Assembly: GCF_017814945.1 (NCBI RefSeq)
Contig: NZ_JAGIPX010000037.1
Coordinates: forward strand, 22,138 to 86,137
Length of the DNA stretch: 64,000 nucleotides
Source of the DNA: Paraburkholderia sp. LEh10
GTDB lineage: Bacteria > Pseudomonadota > Gammaproteobacteria > Burkholderiales > Burkholderiaceae
Direction: 5' to 3'
The notes under the pieces are model-generated. The model saw only the letters and a program-made list of their open reading frames with translations. It was not told the origin of the DNA and did no database searches. This document shows positions 55,297 to 63,923 of the stretch, in pieces. The position numbers and the translations under genes were made by a program. The number at the start of each line of letters is the position of its first letter. Positions within the stretch are counted from its first letter, which is position 1.

Positions 55297-55853
55297 ATGA
55301 AGACGTTGAATCCGGTGGTGGCCCGAGTGCTTAGACGCCTGCATTTTCCGCTCGACGTAATCCTGACCTGCGTGCGCTGGTATGTAGCCTATCTTCTGAG
55401 CCTGCGGCACCTCGAAGATATGATGGCCGAGCGCGGCGTTTCGGTCGACCATTCGACAGTGCACCGCTGGGCCGTCAAGCTGTTGCCAGCGCTGGAGAAA
55501 GCGTTTCGCCTGCGCAAGCGGCCAGTTGGCAAGAGCTGGCGCATGGACGAGCGCCCGATACAGTGAACATCGACAAAAACGGTGCCAATCTCGCCGCGCT
55601 CGATGGGATCAATGCCGACCGTGAACGCCCATCAAGATCCGCCAGTCGAAATATCTCAACAACCTGGTTGAGCAGGACCATAGGGCCACCAAGCTGCGGA
55701 CGCGACCCATGCTGGGGTTCAAGAGTTTTCGCTGTGCCCGGATCCTTCTGGCCGGCATTGAGTTGATGCACATGATCGCGAAAGGGCAGATGAAGTGTGT
55801 TCGTGGAACCTATCCGTCCGCCGCCGATCAATTCTACGACCTCGCAATATAAG
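55297..55853 (+). mobile_element. IS6-family transposase remnant (right of the oxidase cassette)
   Basis: The N-terminus (FPLDVILTCVRWYVAYLLSL and RHLEDMMAERGVSVDHSTVH) runs to SWRMDERPI. About 40-60 codons are then deleted before NIDKNGANLAALDGINADRE. A further one-base shift leads to VEQDHRATKLRTRPMLGFKS and LMHMIAKGQMK. Same orientation as the remnant at 51740. Confidence 0.85.
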
Positions 55854-55884
55854 TTGCACTTTGCATATCGATTTCGCTCGCTCA

Positions 55885-56330
55885 TCGATTCTTATCGCGA
55901 CAGAGTCGCCCCTTGCGATATCGGGCGCCGTAGTTGACCAACGTGCCCGCGTTCTTCTCCAGGTAACTGGAAGCAGTGTTCAGATTCCACCACAACGTAT
56001 TGAATTCGTATCCCTGCCTTGCGAGGCGCTGACTGTCCAGTGCCTTGATCCGCTCCAACGCCTTGCGGCTCTTTCCATGCCAGACCAGCCATTTGGCGCG
56101 GATGATCTCGGTCTCCACCGATTCGCGTTCCATCGAGTCGATCATCTTGCTGCCGAATACCCTCGACGGTCTTCCCAAACTCACCGGGTTCGTCGTCGCT
56201 GATCACTGTCACGCGTTCACCGCTAGCCGTCCAGATCGAAGCAGAACGCCTCTTGGCGGTGGTCTTCGAAGGGATAGCGTTGCCGCGCCAACTACCGTTG
56301 AAAGCTTGTTTCGCCCCTAGCCGAGGAGGC
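55885..56330 (-). mobile_element. ISKra4-family transposase C-terminal remnant
   Basis: Leftward reading gives TVISDDEPGEFGK, then after a frameshift IIRAKWLVWHGKSRKALERI, YEFNTLWWNLNTASSYLEKN and LVNYGARYRKGR. These are ISKra4 transposase C-terminal blocks. The element lacks its N-terminus and normal end. Confidence 0.75.
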
Positions 56331-56390
56331 AGAGCCGAACAAGCATATATGCGGCAAAGGGTACGAATACCCCTACGGCAGAGACGCCGA

Positions 56391-56740
56391 TCAGAAAACA
56401 CAGATCAGCGGATTTTCGGAACGACTCAAGCGTCTGGTGGCTGGGCGTCGCCATCGCGTTGACGTGCGACCAAACCGGCCGCGTGGAAGGAATGTCGCGG
56501 CTAAGGCGCGAACGGTCGAGGCGATTTCGAGTGCGAAACGCATGCGTCCGTCGCGGTCGCCGCCGTACTCGTCGTCACGTCGATTGGCGATTGGCGAGAG
56601 GAACGAGTGAATCAGATAGCCGTGCGCGGCGTGGACATCGAGCACGTCGAACGGTCCTCGAAGCACTTGCAATGGACGCACAAACCGGCCCCTTTCGCGG
56701 TCGAACGACACTTCCACGCCGGCGGGTGGAGCGTTGAGCT
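56391..56740 (-). pseudogene. NADH:flavin oxidoreductase (OYE family) remnant
   Basis: Leftward reading gives FDVLDVHAAHGYLIHSFLSP followed by IANRRDDEYGGDRDGRMRFA, the unmistakable substrate/FMN region of old-yellow-enzyme-type reductases. Only about 60 family-like codons remain, and the ISKra4 remnant cuts the 3' side. The upstream region still holds a very good copy of the regulon palindrome, which suggests the lost gene belonged to the same pathway. Confidence 0.8.
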
Positions 56741-56870
56741 CGCGGGATCCGACGAACGACCTACACTGCTAATACGGCACCACTGCCGTATCGGAGGTCT
56801 CACCGTTTCGCTCGACGACCACTGGGCCGAATTTGTCGGAGATGCGTGCGAGTCGGGCGCTACAACACGG

Positions 56871-56892
56871 CGATCGTCGAAAGGGACGATCG
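56871..56892 (-). promoter_or_regulatory. Regulon palindrome, site 11 (before OYE remnant)
   Basis: Perfect 8-base arms CGATCGTC and GACGATCG around a 6-base centre that reads CCTTTC leftward, a 22-bp palindrome. It faces the dead OYE gene. Confidence 0.6.
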
Positions 56893-57048
56893 AGCTCGAT
56901 AACGGTCATCCGAAATGACGCATCATTGATACCCTCCTCAACGTTACCTGATGAACACCGAACAATTTTTCCTGACGACATCAACGCTGGATGCTCCGAA
57001 CTGTTCGATATTTGGTGCGGACGGCGCATCTATCCATGGCGTCATCAT

Positions 57049-57492
57049 CTAGTCCATCGGCACAGTAATAACAGCGCGCCCTGCGGCGCGTTTCACAAGC
57101 TCCGCGTGGTGCGATGGCGGGCCCCACCACCTTGCGAGTCCACGCGGAATCCGGTGGCCGAGCACAAGCAGGTCGGCGTCGAGTAAGCCTGCATACCTGG
57201 TCATGCTGTCGACCACGTTGCCTACTGCGACATATCCGCGAGAAACGGTCCCGCTCTCCCTTAAATGTTGCAGCGCTTCCCTTAAAGCCTGCTTTGCTGC
57301 GTTTTCCATCTGGACATATTCGATGCCCGATACGTGTCCCACACTGCAGCCTACAGCCGAGACAATATCCACTACCGACAGCACGTGAACAGTCGCGCTC
57401 AACGCATACCCCAAGCGGGTCACGCGCAGTAATGCCGATCTGGATTCAGGTGATCCATCGTAGTAGACGAGCAGATTGTAGTGGTCAGGCAT
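57049..57492 (-). CDS. Universal stress protein (UspA family)
   Basis: A 147-residue USP. The start at 57492 (MPDHYNLLVYYDGSPESRSA) was chosen; an upstream ATG at 57546 is possible. The D-G-S and C-terminal LVLGHRIPRGLARWWGPPSHH regions correspond to the ATP-binding motifs, though the canonical G-2x-G-9x-G-S/T signature is degenerate, so nucleotide binding is uncertain. USPs assist survival under stress. A 20-bp palindrome lies 18 bp upstream and could be an operator. Confidence 0.8.
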   Translation of the reverse strand: MPDHYNLLVYYDGSPESRSALLRVTRLGYALSATVHVLSVVDIVSAVGCSVGHVSGIEYVQMENAAKQALREALQHLRESGTVSRGYVAVGNVVDSMTRYAGLLDADLLVLGHRIPRGLARWWGPPSHHAELVKRAAGRAVITVPMD

Positions 57493-57510
57493 ACGGACCC
57501 TCGAATCGTG

Positions 57511-57530
57511 CGACGAAGGGAGTTTCGTCG
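57511..57530. promoter_or_regulatory. CGACGAA-GGGAGT-TTCGTCG palindrome before USP
   Basis: Perfect 7-base arms, 18 bp from the USP start. Half-site order is opposite to the main regulon element. Confidence 0.45.
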
Positions 57531-57725
57531 AATCTGTAATTTCCATAACACCCCGGTGGACGTGGTATTCCAGAGACGCATAACTTTTGTGTCGCCCCGT
57601 CGGTGTTCACCGTCGCGGAATAAAACCGCCGTGTGAGTGGCGAGGCGTGAACAAGTGAAGGGTGGCGGCCGGGACAACGCGCCACGAAATCGGAGAAATT
57701 CCATTCAACACATGACCAACCAGTA

Positions 57726-58688
57726 TCAATCATTGGTCGGCCCGATGCGTTGAAACTGTTCTCTTCTCCTTTCAATCGCGTCCCTTGGCGTCATGCCATA
57801 TCGCGCCTTGAATGCGCGACTAAAATGCGCAGGAGTGGAAAATCCACATCGATATGCAATCTCACTTACTTGAATTGATCTTTCGACGCATCGTTCTAGC
57901 AGGTTTGCGGCAAGTTCCAGCCGCCTTGACCAGACGTAGCGCATCAATGAACTACCCTCAGTTTTGAAAAGTCGATTCAGGTGTGCTTCGGAAGCATTTA
58001 CTGCGGACGCAATGAGGGTTGCCGTCAGGTCCGCGTTACGAAGATTTTGCGCGATAAACCGCTTCGCGCGGAACAACGTCGCATCACCGCTCCTCGATCG
58101 TATCAAGGCAGATGGATCCTCAATGAGAATGTCCACAAGGTCCAGCAATTGTTCGCCCTGTCGGCGACGCATGTTTGTACTCGTGGACCCATTTTGCCGG
58201 GCGACGCCTGAGATAACATCGCCGATGGCTCGAACATCTGATGTCGCGATGTCAGGCACAACCAGACCACGCAGGTCATGCCGAAAGCCTCTCTCTTTCA
58301 AGGCGCTCTTGGGAATTCGCACTGCGATCATCTGCGCGCGTTCTGCAAAGATCTGCCGGTATGGCTTTGCCGGATCGACAAGCACCATGCTGCCCGCCTC
58401 GAAACGTCGTACCTGTCCATTCTGTTCAAGCACCATCGAGCCCGTTTCGATCAGCTTGACGAACAGATACGGTTCGGAAAGCTCCGCGATCGGTGACAAA
58501 GACTGATGAGCAAGTTCAACGCAAAGCAACTCCACTTGCCCCAGATTCCAGCTCATTGAGCTCGAGCCTGCCGAATCTCCCGGCGAAAACTCGCAATGCA
58601 GTCCATATGCGCTGGACGTCTGATGACGCCAGCTGTCTCTGCTGTCGGCGTGTTCACCCAACACTACGTGAACCTTTTCAGTCTGCAT
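57726..58688 (-). CDS. AraC-family transcriptional regulator (2)
   Basis: A 320-residue AraC regulator with an AraC-binding-like N-terminal domain (EPYLFVKLIETGSMVLEQNG) and a C-terminal HTH pair (NADLTATLIASAVNASEAHL, then VSEIAYRCGFSTPAHFSRAF and KARYGMTPRDA). It is divergent from the aminotransferase at 58992 with about 300 bp between them. It is the natural candidate regulator of that gene. Confidence 0.92.
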   Translation of the reverse strand: MQTEKVHVVLGEHADSRDSWRHQTSSAYGLHCEFSPGDSAGSSSMSWNLGQVELLCVELAHQSLSPIAELSEPYLFVKLIETGSMVLEQNGQVRRFEAGSMVLVDPAKPYRQIFAERAQMIAVRIPKSALKERGFRHDLRGLVVPDIATSDVRAIGDVISGVARQNGSTSTNMRRRQGEQLLDLVDILIEDPSALIRSRSGDATLFRAKRFIAQNLRNADLTATLIASAVNASEAHLNRLFKTEGSSLMRYVWSRRLELAANLLERCVERSIQVSEIAYRCGFSTPAHFSRAFKARYGMTPRDAIERRREQFQRIGPTND

Positions 58689-58991
58689 ATCGTGGCGGCT
58701 CCCATCGACGCACTTTCGACGTGCGTGAATTCGCGTTCGTTGCCGAGTTCCATGAACTGAAAACAGTTACCTCGCCGCTTTTATTCCACGGCTCCTCGAT
58801 CCAAAGGATGGCAGGAACAGATAGTGCGGACCAGTCAAGTAATCCGTCGGTTCTGGAGAACTTCTTTGTGTCCGTCGCACGTAAGCTGCAAAGCCATGTA
58901 GCTGCAATCGCCCTCACGCGGCGGCACCTGCAAACATGGCCTGAATAGCCCAGCGCTTACCGTGTCCATCTTTCCATCTGGAGAACCGCCT

Positions 58992-60335
58992 ATGAATGCC
59001 GTCCAATCGTATTTCTGGAATCCGGAGTCGCATCCGGCGCTAGAGCAGCACATCACGCCCGTGCGAATCGCGCGCGGGGATGGTTGTTATCTGCTCGACG
59101 ATCGGGGTAACAAGCTGGTGGACGGATCGTCGGGGCTTTGGAACGTTCTCGTCGGACATAACCGCCGGGAGATCAAGGAAGCGATCATTCGACAACTCGA
59201 CGAACTCGAATACTCAACGCTCTTTGGCGGCGCAATCACGCATCCCCGCGCGGAAGAGCTAGCGAAGCTGCTCATCGAAATGCTCGAACCGGAAGGGATG
59301 CGCCGGGTGTTTTTCAGCCTCGGCGGCTCTGATGCAATCGAGACCGCATTGAAGCTCGCACGCCAGTACTGGAAAGTGGAACGGCAAGCCGATCGCACGA
59401 AGTTCATTTCTCTGAAGATGGCCTATCACGGCACGCATTTCGGTTCCGCTGCCGTAACAGGGTTCACTGCATTCCGGCGCAACCATGAGCCGAATTTGCC
59501 CGGCTGCTCTCACGTGGAAGCGCCGTGGCTTTATCGCAACCCCTTTACGCAGGACCCAAAAGAACTGGCGCACATCTGCGCGGAGTTGCTCGAAAGAGAA
59601 ATTGTCTTTCAGGGCGCCGACACGGTGGCTGCGTTCATCGCCGAACCAATACAAGGCGCTGGCGGTGTCATCGTGCCCCCGGCTGACTACTGGCCGCTCG
59701 TCCGCGAGGTGTGCGACAGGCATGGTGTATTGTTGATCGCCGATGAGGTCGTCACTGGTTTTGGACGTACGGGGACAATGTTTGGCAGCCGCGGCTGGGG
59801 CGTGAAGCCGGACATCATGTGCTTCGCCAAAGGGATTTCGTCAGGCTATGTGCCACTTGGCGCGACGACAGTCAATGAAAGAATCGAGCGGGCCTTTCTG
59901 AACAATGGCGATTTCACGGGCGCAATCATGCATGGTTACACGAGCTCAGGTCATCCCGTCGCCTGCGCGGCTGCCCTCGCAACGCTGAAGATCTTGCGCG
60001 AAGAGAATCTCGTCGCAAACGCCGCGAGGCAGGGTGATTATCTGCTCCAGGCGTTGCGGCCGTTTGCCGAACGCTATCGCACGGTCGGAGACGTTCGTGG
60101 GAAAGGTCTGCTGGTCGGACTCGACCTTGTAAAAGACAAGTCGTCGCGAGAGCCCGTCGATATGATGTCCGGGTACGCGGCGGCCGTCTGCGACGTTGCA
60201 CGTCAGCACGGCGCACTCATACGCCCGATGGGTGCATTGATTGCCGTGACGCCACCACTCGTCGTCGAAGCACCTCAGATCGATGCAATTGTATCGGCGC
60301 TTGCCGCTGGCTTCGAGAAGGTGCCAGTTTCTTGA
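58992..60335 (+). CDS. Class III aminotransferase (omega-amino acid:pyruvate type)
   Basis: A 447-residue PLP enzyme of normal length. The start at 58992 (MNAVQSYFWNPESHPALEQH) has GGAGA upstream; the longer frame begins at a GTG. The PLP aspartate/glutamate are in D251-E252-VVTGFGRTG and the Schiff-base lysine is K280 in CFAKGISSG. SLGGSDAIETALKLAR and YHGTHFG are the other family blocks. It transfers the amino group of an omega-amino acid or amine to pyruvate or a related oxoacid. The divergent AraC gene suggests inducible use of an amine. It is not obviously part of the ring-degradation regulon. Confidence 0.92.
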   Translation: MNAVQSYFWNPESHPALEQHITPVRIARGDGCYLLDDRGNKLVDGSSGLWNVLVGHNRREIKEAIIRQLDELEYSTLFGGAITHPRAEELAKLLIEMLEPEGMRRVFFSLGGSDAIETALKLARQYWKVERQADRTKFISLKMAYHGTHFGSAAVTGFTAFRRNHEPNLPGCSHVEAPWLYRNPFTQDPKELAHICAELLEREIVFQGADTVAAFIAEPIQGAGGVIVPPADYWPLVREVCDRHGVLLIADEVVTGFGRTGTMFGSRGWGVKPDIMCFAKGISSGYVPLGATTVNERIERAFLNNGDFTGAIMHGYTSSGHPVACAAALATLKILREENLVANAARQGDYLLQALRPFAERYRTVGDVRGKGLLVGLDLVKDKSSREPVDMMSGYAAAVCDVARQHGALIRPMGALIAVTPPLVVEAPQIDAIVSALAAGFEKVPVS

Positions 60336-60546
60336 AGCCCGCTCAGTTCCTTTACCGGACTGTTGCTGTCTTGGCCTCTGATCGTCGACATCAAACGCTG
60401 ATTCGGTCGCGGTGAATAACATCGGCACTCCATAGCTGGAAAACAGGACGAAATAGCGCTGGAGTCTTTTTCCAGCAGGATGCGGCGCTATAGACATGTC
60501 ACGATCAACATCTTTGTCTTATGGTGAAAGGCACCAGAGGAAGCTC
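60336..60546. other. Spacer before gene-remnant zone
   Basis: No gene seen. It marks the start of a stretch up to about 63.0 kb made mostly of broken genes and IS pieces. Confidence 0.5.
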
Positions 60547-60728
60547 ATGAAGATCGAAGAATATGTGATTCTTGTAACCGGCGCAAATCGCGACTCGACC
60601 TTCAATTTGCGAAACAGACGATGGCGCGAGAGGCACAAAAAGGTCTACGCCACCGAGCGAAACATATCACCACCATGAACAATGTCATTCCTGTCAAGTT
60701 CGATATCACCCAAACGCGCTGTCGATAA
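60547..60728 (+). pseudogene. Short-chain dehydrogenase N-terminal remnant
   Basis: Starts as MKIEEYVILVTGANRD, an SDR cofactor-binding motif (TGANR), then loses frame. Fragments KVYATERN and, in another frame, NNVIPVKFDIT still match the following SDR strands. Only about 60 codons remain. Confidence 0.7.
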
Positions 60729-60837
60729 CCGCCAAGTGTCAATGTGCGCATTCTGACACTCCTTCTCTACATGAGGTGAGGCACGCCGACAATGAGCCCT
60801 AGCCAGTCGGTGCTGCTGCCGTACTCCCAGGCCGTGC

Positions 60838-61480
60838 CGGGGTCATTGACGAGAAGCTTTCGGGGCAGAGTCTGGGCAGCTACGTCAAGCAGCATGTCTA
60901 CGGGCCGCTGGGAATGCGCGACTCAACATTCGCGCCCAGCGACGAGCAGCGCGAGCGGCTGCTGCGCGTGATGCAACGTCAGGCCGACGGCACCCTCGCG
61001 CCTTCCAACGTCGATCTGCCGCCGACCTCCGAATGGGACGCTGCCGGCCACGGCTCTTACGGCACGGTGCAGGACTACGGCCGCTTCCTGCAGGCATGGC
61101 TCAACGATGGTGCCGGCGTCCTTGAACCGGAGACCGTGCGGATAGCACTGCAGAACCATCTCGGACAGATCAGGGTCCCCGAACTTATGAAGTCCACGCT
61201 GCCCGGACTGTCGAATGACGTGCCCGCAGCGCCGGTGCCGCAGGGCTGGGGCCTGGGCTTCCACCTCACACTCGCCGACGTGCCGGACATGCGCAGCAGC
61301 GGCACGGGTGACTGGGCCGGTGTCTTCAACTGCTACTACTGGATCGACCGCTCCAAGGGCATCGGCGCGGTACTGATGACGCAGTTGCTGCCCTTCTACG
61401 ACACGCCTGTCATCGAGACACTCATTAGGTTCGAGATGGCCGTATACCAGCAGGTGGAAGCAGCCGTACCCGCGGCATGA
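60838..61480 (+). pseudogene. Beta-lactamase-family serine hydrolase, C-terminal remnant
   Basis: The reading frame enters at GVIDEKLSGQSLGSYVKQHV and continues YGPLGMRDSTFAP to a normal C-terminus (WGLGFHLTLADVP and TGDWAGVFNCYYWID). The N-terminal third with the SxxK nucleophile is absent, so it cannot be active. It resembles the intact EstB-like gene at 17841 in family but not closely in sequence. Confidence 0.82.
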
Positions 61481-61737
61481 CGCCAGAGCGCGCGCGGTGC
61501 GATCGGGACCAGCTGTCTGTGTGCTCAGGTTGGTGCGCTCGCCGTCGGCCTTGAGCGACCGCTCTCGTGCTGTCAGGTCTGGCGGTTAGGTATCCGGCTT
61601 GTGTCGTGTACTGCCGGTCGGGCGACGGTCAAAGCGACCGCTCGCCTGGAGTGTTCGACCATCGTCCGTTGCGGAACTGCGGATTCAACCGTTGGATGGA
61701 CTCTGGCAGGTTGATGAAACGGCGGTGGAATGAAGCG

Positions 61738-61905
61738 ATGAAGAAGACGAAATCGCTTTATCATGGTCATCGCTTCCCTGCCGGCGTCATCAGCTGCGCG
61801 GTTCGCTGGTACTTCCGATTCGGCCTGAGCCTGCGCGACATTGAGTCGTTGTTGCTCGAGCGTGATGTCGTGATCACGGACGAAACGTTCCAACGCTTTG
61901 TCGCG
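61738..61905 (+). mobile_element. IS6-family transposase N-terminal remnant
   Basis: Encodes MKKTKSLYHGHRFPAGVISC, then AVRWYFRFGLSLRDIESLLL and ERDVVITDETFQR, the DNA-binding N-terminus of IS6-type transposases. It stops before the DDE domain, where it abuts the end of the ECF sigma gene. Confidence 0.8.
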
Positions 61906-61951
61906 GTAGTTTGCAGTTGGCTTGCCCCCATCGACGGGACTTCGCTTCCAT

Positions 61952-62512
61952 TCACGAGGCCGGGCTCTTACTTTTTGGCCGCGCCTTTACATTGTTATCT
62001 TCGAGTTTGCCGAAAAGTGAACTCATGGTCTGCCTCGCCCGCGCGAGGCGGCTCATGATGGTGCCGATAGGCACGTCGAGCACCTTGGCGGCCTCGTTGT
62101 AACTGAGCCCCTCGATTGCAACGAGAAGCATGACGACGCGTTGCGCTTCGGGTAACTGTCCGACGGCACTCACGATCTGCCCATACATTGCATCGGTTTC
62201 TGGCGTCCGCGCAGCAGGATCGGCCACCGTCTCGAGAAACGCTTCGTCCCATTCCACACTCGACCGACTACGGACCTTGCGGGCCCATAGTTCGTTGATC
62301 CATGTGGAGTGGACAATCGAAAACATCCAGCTGATCGCCGACGTGTCGGGCTGCAACTGGTGCAGGCGCTCAAGCGCGCGGACGCAAGCGCGCTGTACAA
62401 GATCCTCCGCATCGTGCCTGTCGCCCGTAATGCGTAACGCGAAGGTCCACAGTCGCGGCAGCATTTCGGGAAGCATGCTGGGTAAGTCTGCGTCGCTCGC
62501 CGGCACATGCAT
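61952..62512 (-). CDS. ECF-type RNA polymerase sigma factor
   Basis: A 186-residue sigma-70 factor of the ECF group. Region 2 is LWTFALRITGDRHDAEDLVQ and region 4 is LPEAQRVVMLLVAIEGLSYN, followed by EAAKVLDVPIGTIMSRLARA. The start at 62512 (MHVPASDADLP) is supported by family length, and the DNA immediately upstream belongs to an IS630 transposase. No anti-sigma gene follows; an IS6 fragment lies there instead. It may have lost its native promoter and partner, so it could be silent or unregulated. Confidence 0.85.
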   Translation of the reverse strand: MHVPASDADLPSMLPEMLPRLWTFALRITGDRHDAEDLVQRACVRALERLHQLQPDTSAISWMFSIVHSTWINELWARKVRSRSSVEWDEAFLETVADPAARTPETDAMYGQIVSAVGQLPEAQRVVMLLVAIEGLSYNEAAKVLDVPIGTIMSRLARARQTMSSLFGKLEDNNVKARPKSKSPAS

Positions 62513-62749
62513 TTCATCCCGACTTACAGTTCGTGGCTTAACCAGGTCGAACGCTTCTTCCCGCTGATTGCCGGCAAGGCCATACGCCGTGGCTCGTTTG
62601 GTTCGGTCAAGCAACTGGTTAAACGTATCGATCAATTTGTCTCTCACTACAACCAGAACTGCAAGCCATTCATGTGGACTGCTACCACTGATTCCATCCT
62701 CGCCAAGCTACAAAGACTACGTACGCGAACCAGCGGAACGGGATACTAG
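62510..62749 (+). mobile_element. IS630-family transposase C-terminal remnant
   Basis: Encodes HFIPTYSSWLNQVERFF, then IRRGSFGSVKQLVKRIDQFV and PFMWTATTDSILAKLQRL to a normal stop. These are IS630 DDE C-terminal blocks (PTYSSWLNQVE with the last catalytic glutamate). Its left edge coincides with the ECF sigma start codon. Confidence 0.85.
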
Positions 62750-62751
62750 TT

Positions 62752-62980
62752 CCTTGCGCCAGACGAGAGTCTGGACGCGATGGTGCGCAACGAGTTCCTG
62801 AAGAGTGTCGAAGATGATGTCGGGAGCCGCACCCTTTCGCGTCTTCCGGACGCGATCCCAGGCTTCGGCCCGGCCGCTTGATCCATGCGCAATGGATGCC
62901 GAGATCGTTGGCGGGAATGACGTCCGCGCGCAGACTTTGCCCGATATGGAGGATCTCGCTGCGATCAATCCCCAGATCGG
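62752..62980 (-). pseudogene. HAD-like (haloacid dehalogenase) hydrolase C-terminal remnant
   Basis: Reading leftward gives DLGIDRSEILHIGQSLRADV and NDLGIHCAWIKRPGRSLG, then after a frameshift APDIIFDTLQELVAHH. This fits the C-terminal end of type II haloacid dehalogenase-like proteins. Both the 5' part and the frame are lost. Confidence 0.65.
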
Positions 62981-62983
62981 CAT

Positions 62984-63002
62984 ATTATCGATAATCGATA
63001 AT
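62984..63002. promoter_or_regulatory. Palindromic operator before GntR gene
   Basis: A perfect 19-bp palindrome with arms ATTATCGAT and ATCGATAAT around one A. It is 71 bp before the GntR start. AT-rich palindromes of this type are common FCD-GntR autoregulatory operators. Confidence 0.65.
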
Positions 63003-63072
63003 TGGTAAACTAGCGTCAGTCTAAATCTATGTCAACATACGGAAGTCGCTATTTTTGCTACGTGAAAACCCT

Positions 63073-63744
63073 ATGAATCAACTCACCTCGCTCGCCAAGT
63101 CATTTCAGGAAAAGCGGCAGCCCATTTCGAGTGTTGTGGCCGATTCGTTACGCGAAGCGATTTTTCGCGCCGTGCTGAAACAGGGGGAATCCTTACGGCA
63201 GGACGCGATCGCGAAGCAGTTCGGCGTTAGTCAGGTGACCGTGCGGGAGGCCTTCCGGCTGCTCGCGGGAGAAGGAATCGTTGAAATCGTGCCACGGCGG
63301 GGTGCGGTGGTCGCGTCGCTCTCGCCGGCGGATGTGGAAGAGATCGTCGAGCTCCGTATCGCGCTTGAAACCATGTTGGTCGCGCACGCGATTCCGCGCC
63401 TGGACGAAAACGATTTCATAGCGGTGGATAAGATCGTCCGGAAGCTTGATAGGACCCGTTCGATGGATGAGCAACTCGCCCTGAATGTGGACTTTCACAC
63501 GCACTTGTACGCGAGGGCGGAGCGGCCGCGTACATTGGCGACGTTGGAAAAGCTACGGCTCGCACTTGAACCGTATCTGCGATTGCTGTGGGCCCGGTCG
63601 GACTACAAATCCCACTCGCAAGATGATCACCGGCAGATTGTTTCACTGTGCAGGAAGCGCGATGTGAAGGGGGCACAGGATGTCCTGGCGAAACATATTG
63701 CAAACACCGGTCAGGAAATCATGCATTTGCTCAATCGTGAATAG
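63073..63744 (+). CDS. GntR/FadR-family regulator (FCD domain)
   Basis: A 223-residue FCD-type GntR regulator. The winged HTH reads ISSVVADSLREAIFRAVLKQ, LRQDAIAKQFGVSQVTVREA and FRLLAGEGIVEIVPRRGAVV. The C-terminal FCD domain has the metal-ligand histidines in NVDFHTHLYA, DDHRQIV and LAKHI. FCD proteins usually repress genes for uptake or degradation of organic acids. No neighbour target is intact; the gene downstream is glnA, facing the other way. The palindrome upstream suggests autorepression. Confidence 0.9.
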   Translation: MNQLTSLAKSFQEKRQPISSVVADSLREAIFRAVLKQGESLRQDAIAKQFGVSQVTVREAFRLLAGEGIVEIVPRRGAVVASLSPADVEEIVELRIALETMLVAHAIPRLDENDFIAVDKIVRKLDRTRSMDEQLALNVDFHTHLYARAERPRTLATLEKLRLALEPYLRLLWARSDYKSHSQDDHRQIVSLCRKRDVKGAQDVLAKHIANTGQEIMHLLNRE

Positions 63745-63880
63745 TCACAAGCTGACGTTGACCCCGCTAAGGCGCTCCTCGGGTTGCAGTTGCCTGTACC
63801 AAGTTCTTTCGTTCATCGAACACCCTATACGGGACAGGGTGTTGCACTTTAGATTTGAGGCCGCTGCGGAAAAAGCAAAG

Positions 63881-63916
63881 CCACACTTCGCCTCCTCAAT
63901 GGGACGCGAAGCGTGG
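63881..63916 (-). terminator. Rho-independent terminator of glnA
   Basis: A stem CCAC-A-CTTCGC / GCGAAG-C-GTGG (one mismatch) with a 14-base loop. Downstream in the glnA direction it is followed by CTTTGCTTTTT. It starts 8 bases after the glnA stop. Confidence 0.8.
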
Positions 63917-63923
63917 AGACACT

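Noticed and set aside
58493..58948. A 151-codon + strand frame in the AraC/aminotransferase intergenic region
   Set aside because: It overlaps the AraC N-terminus, lacks a good ribosome site and matches no family.
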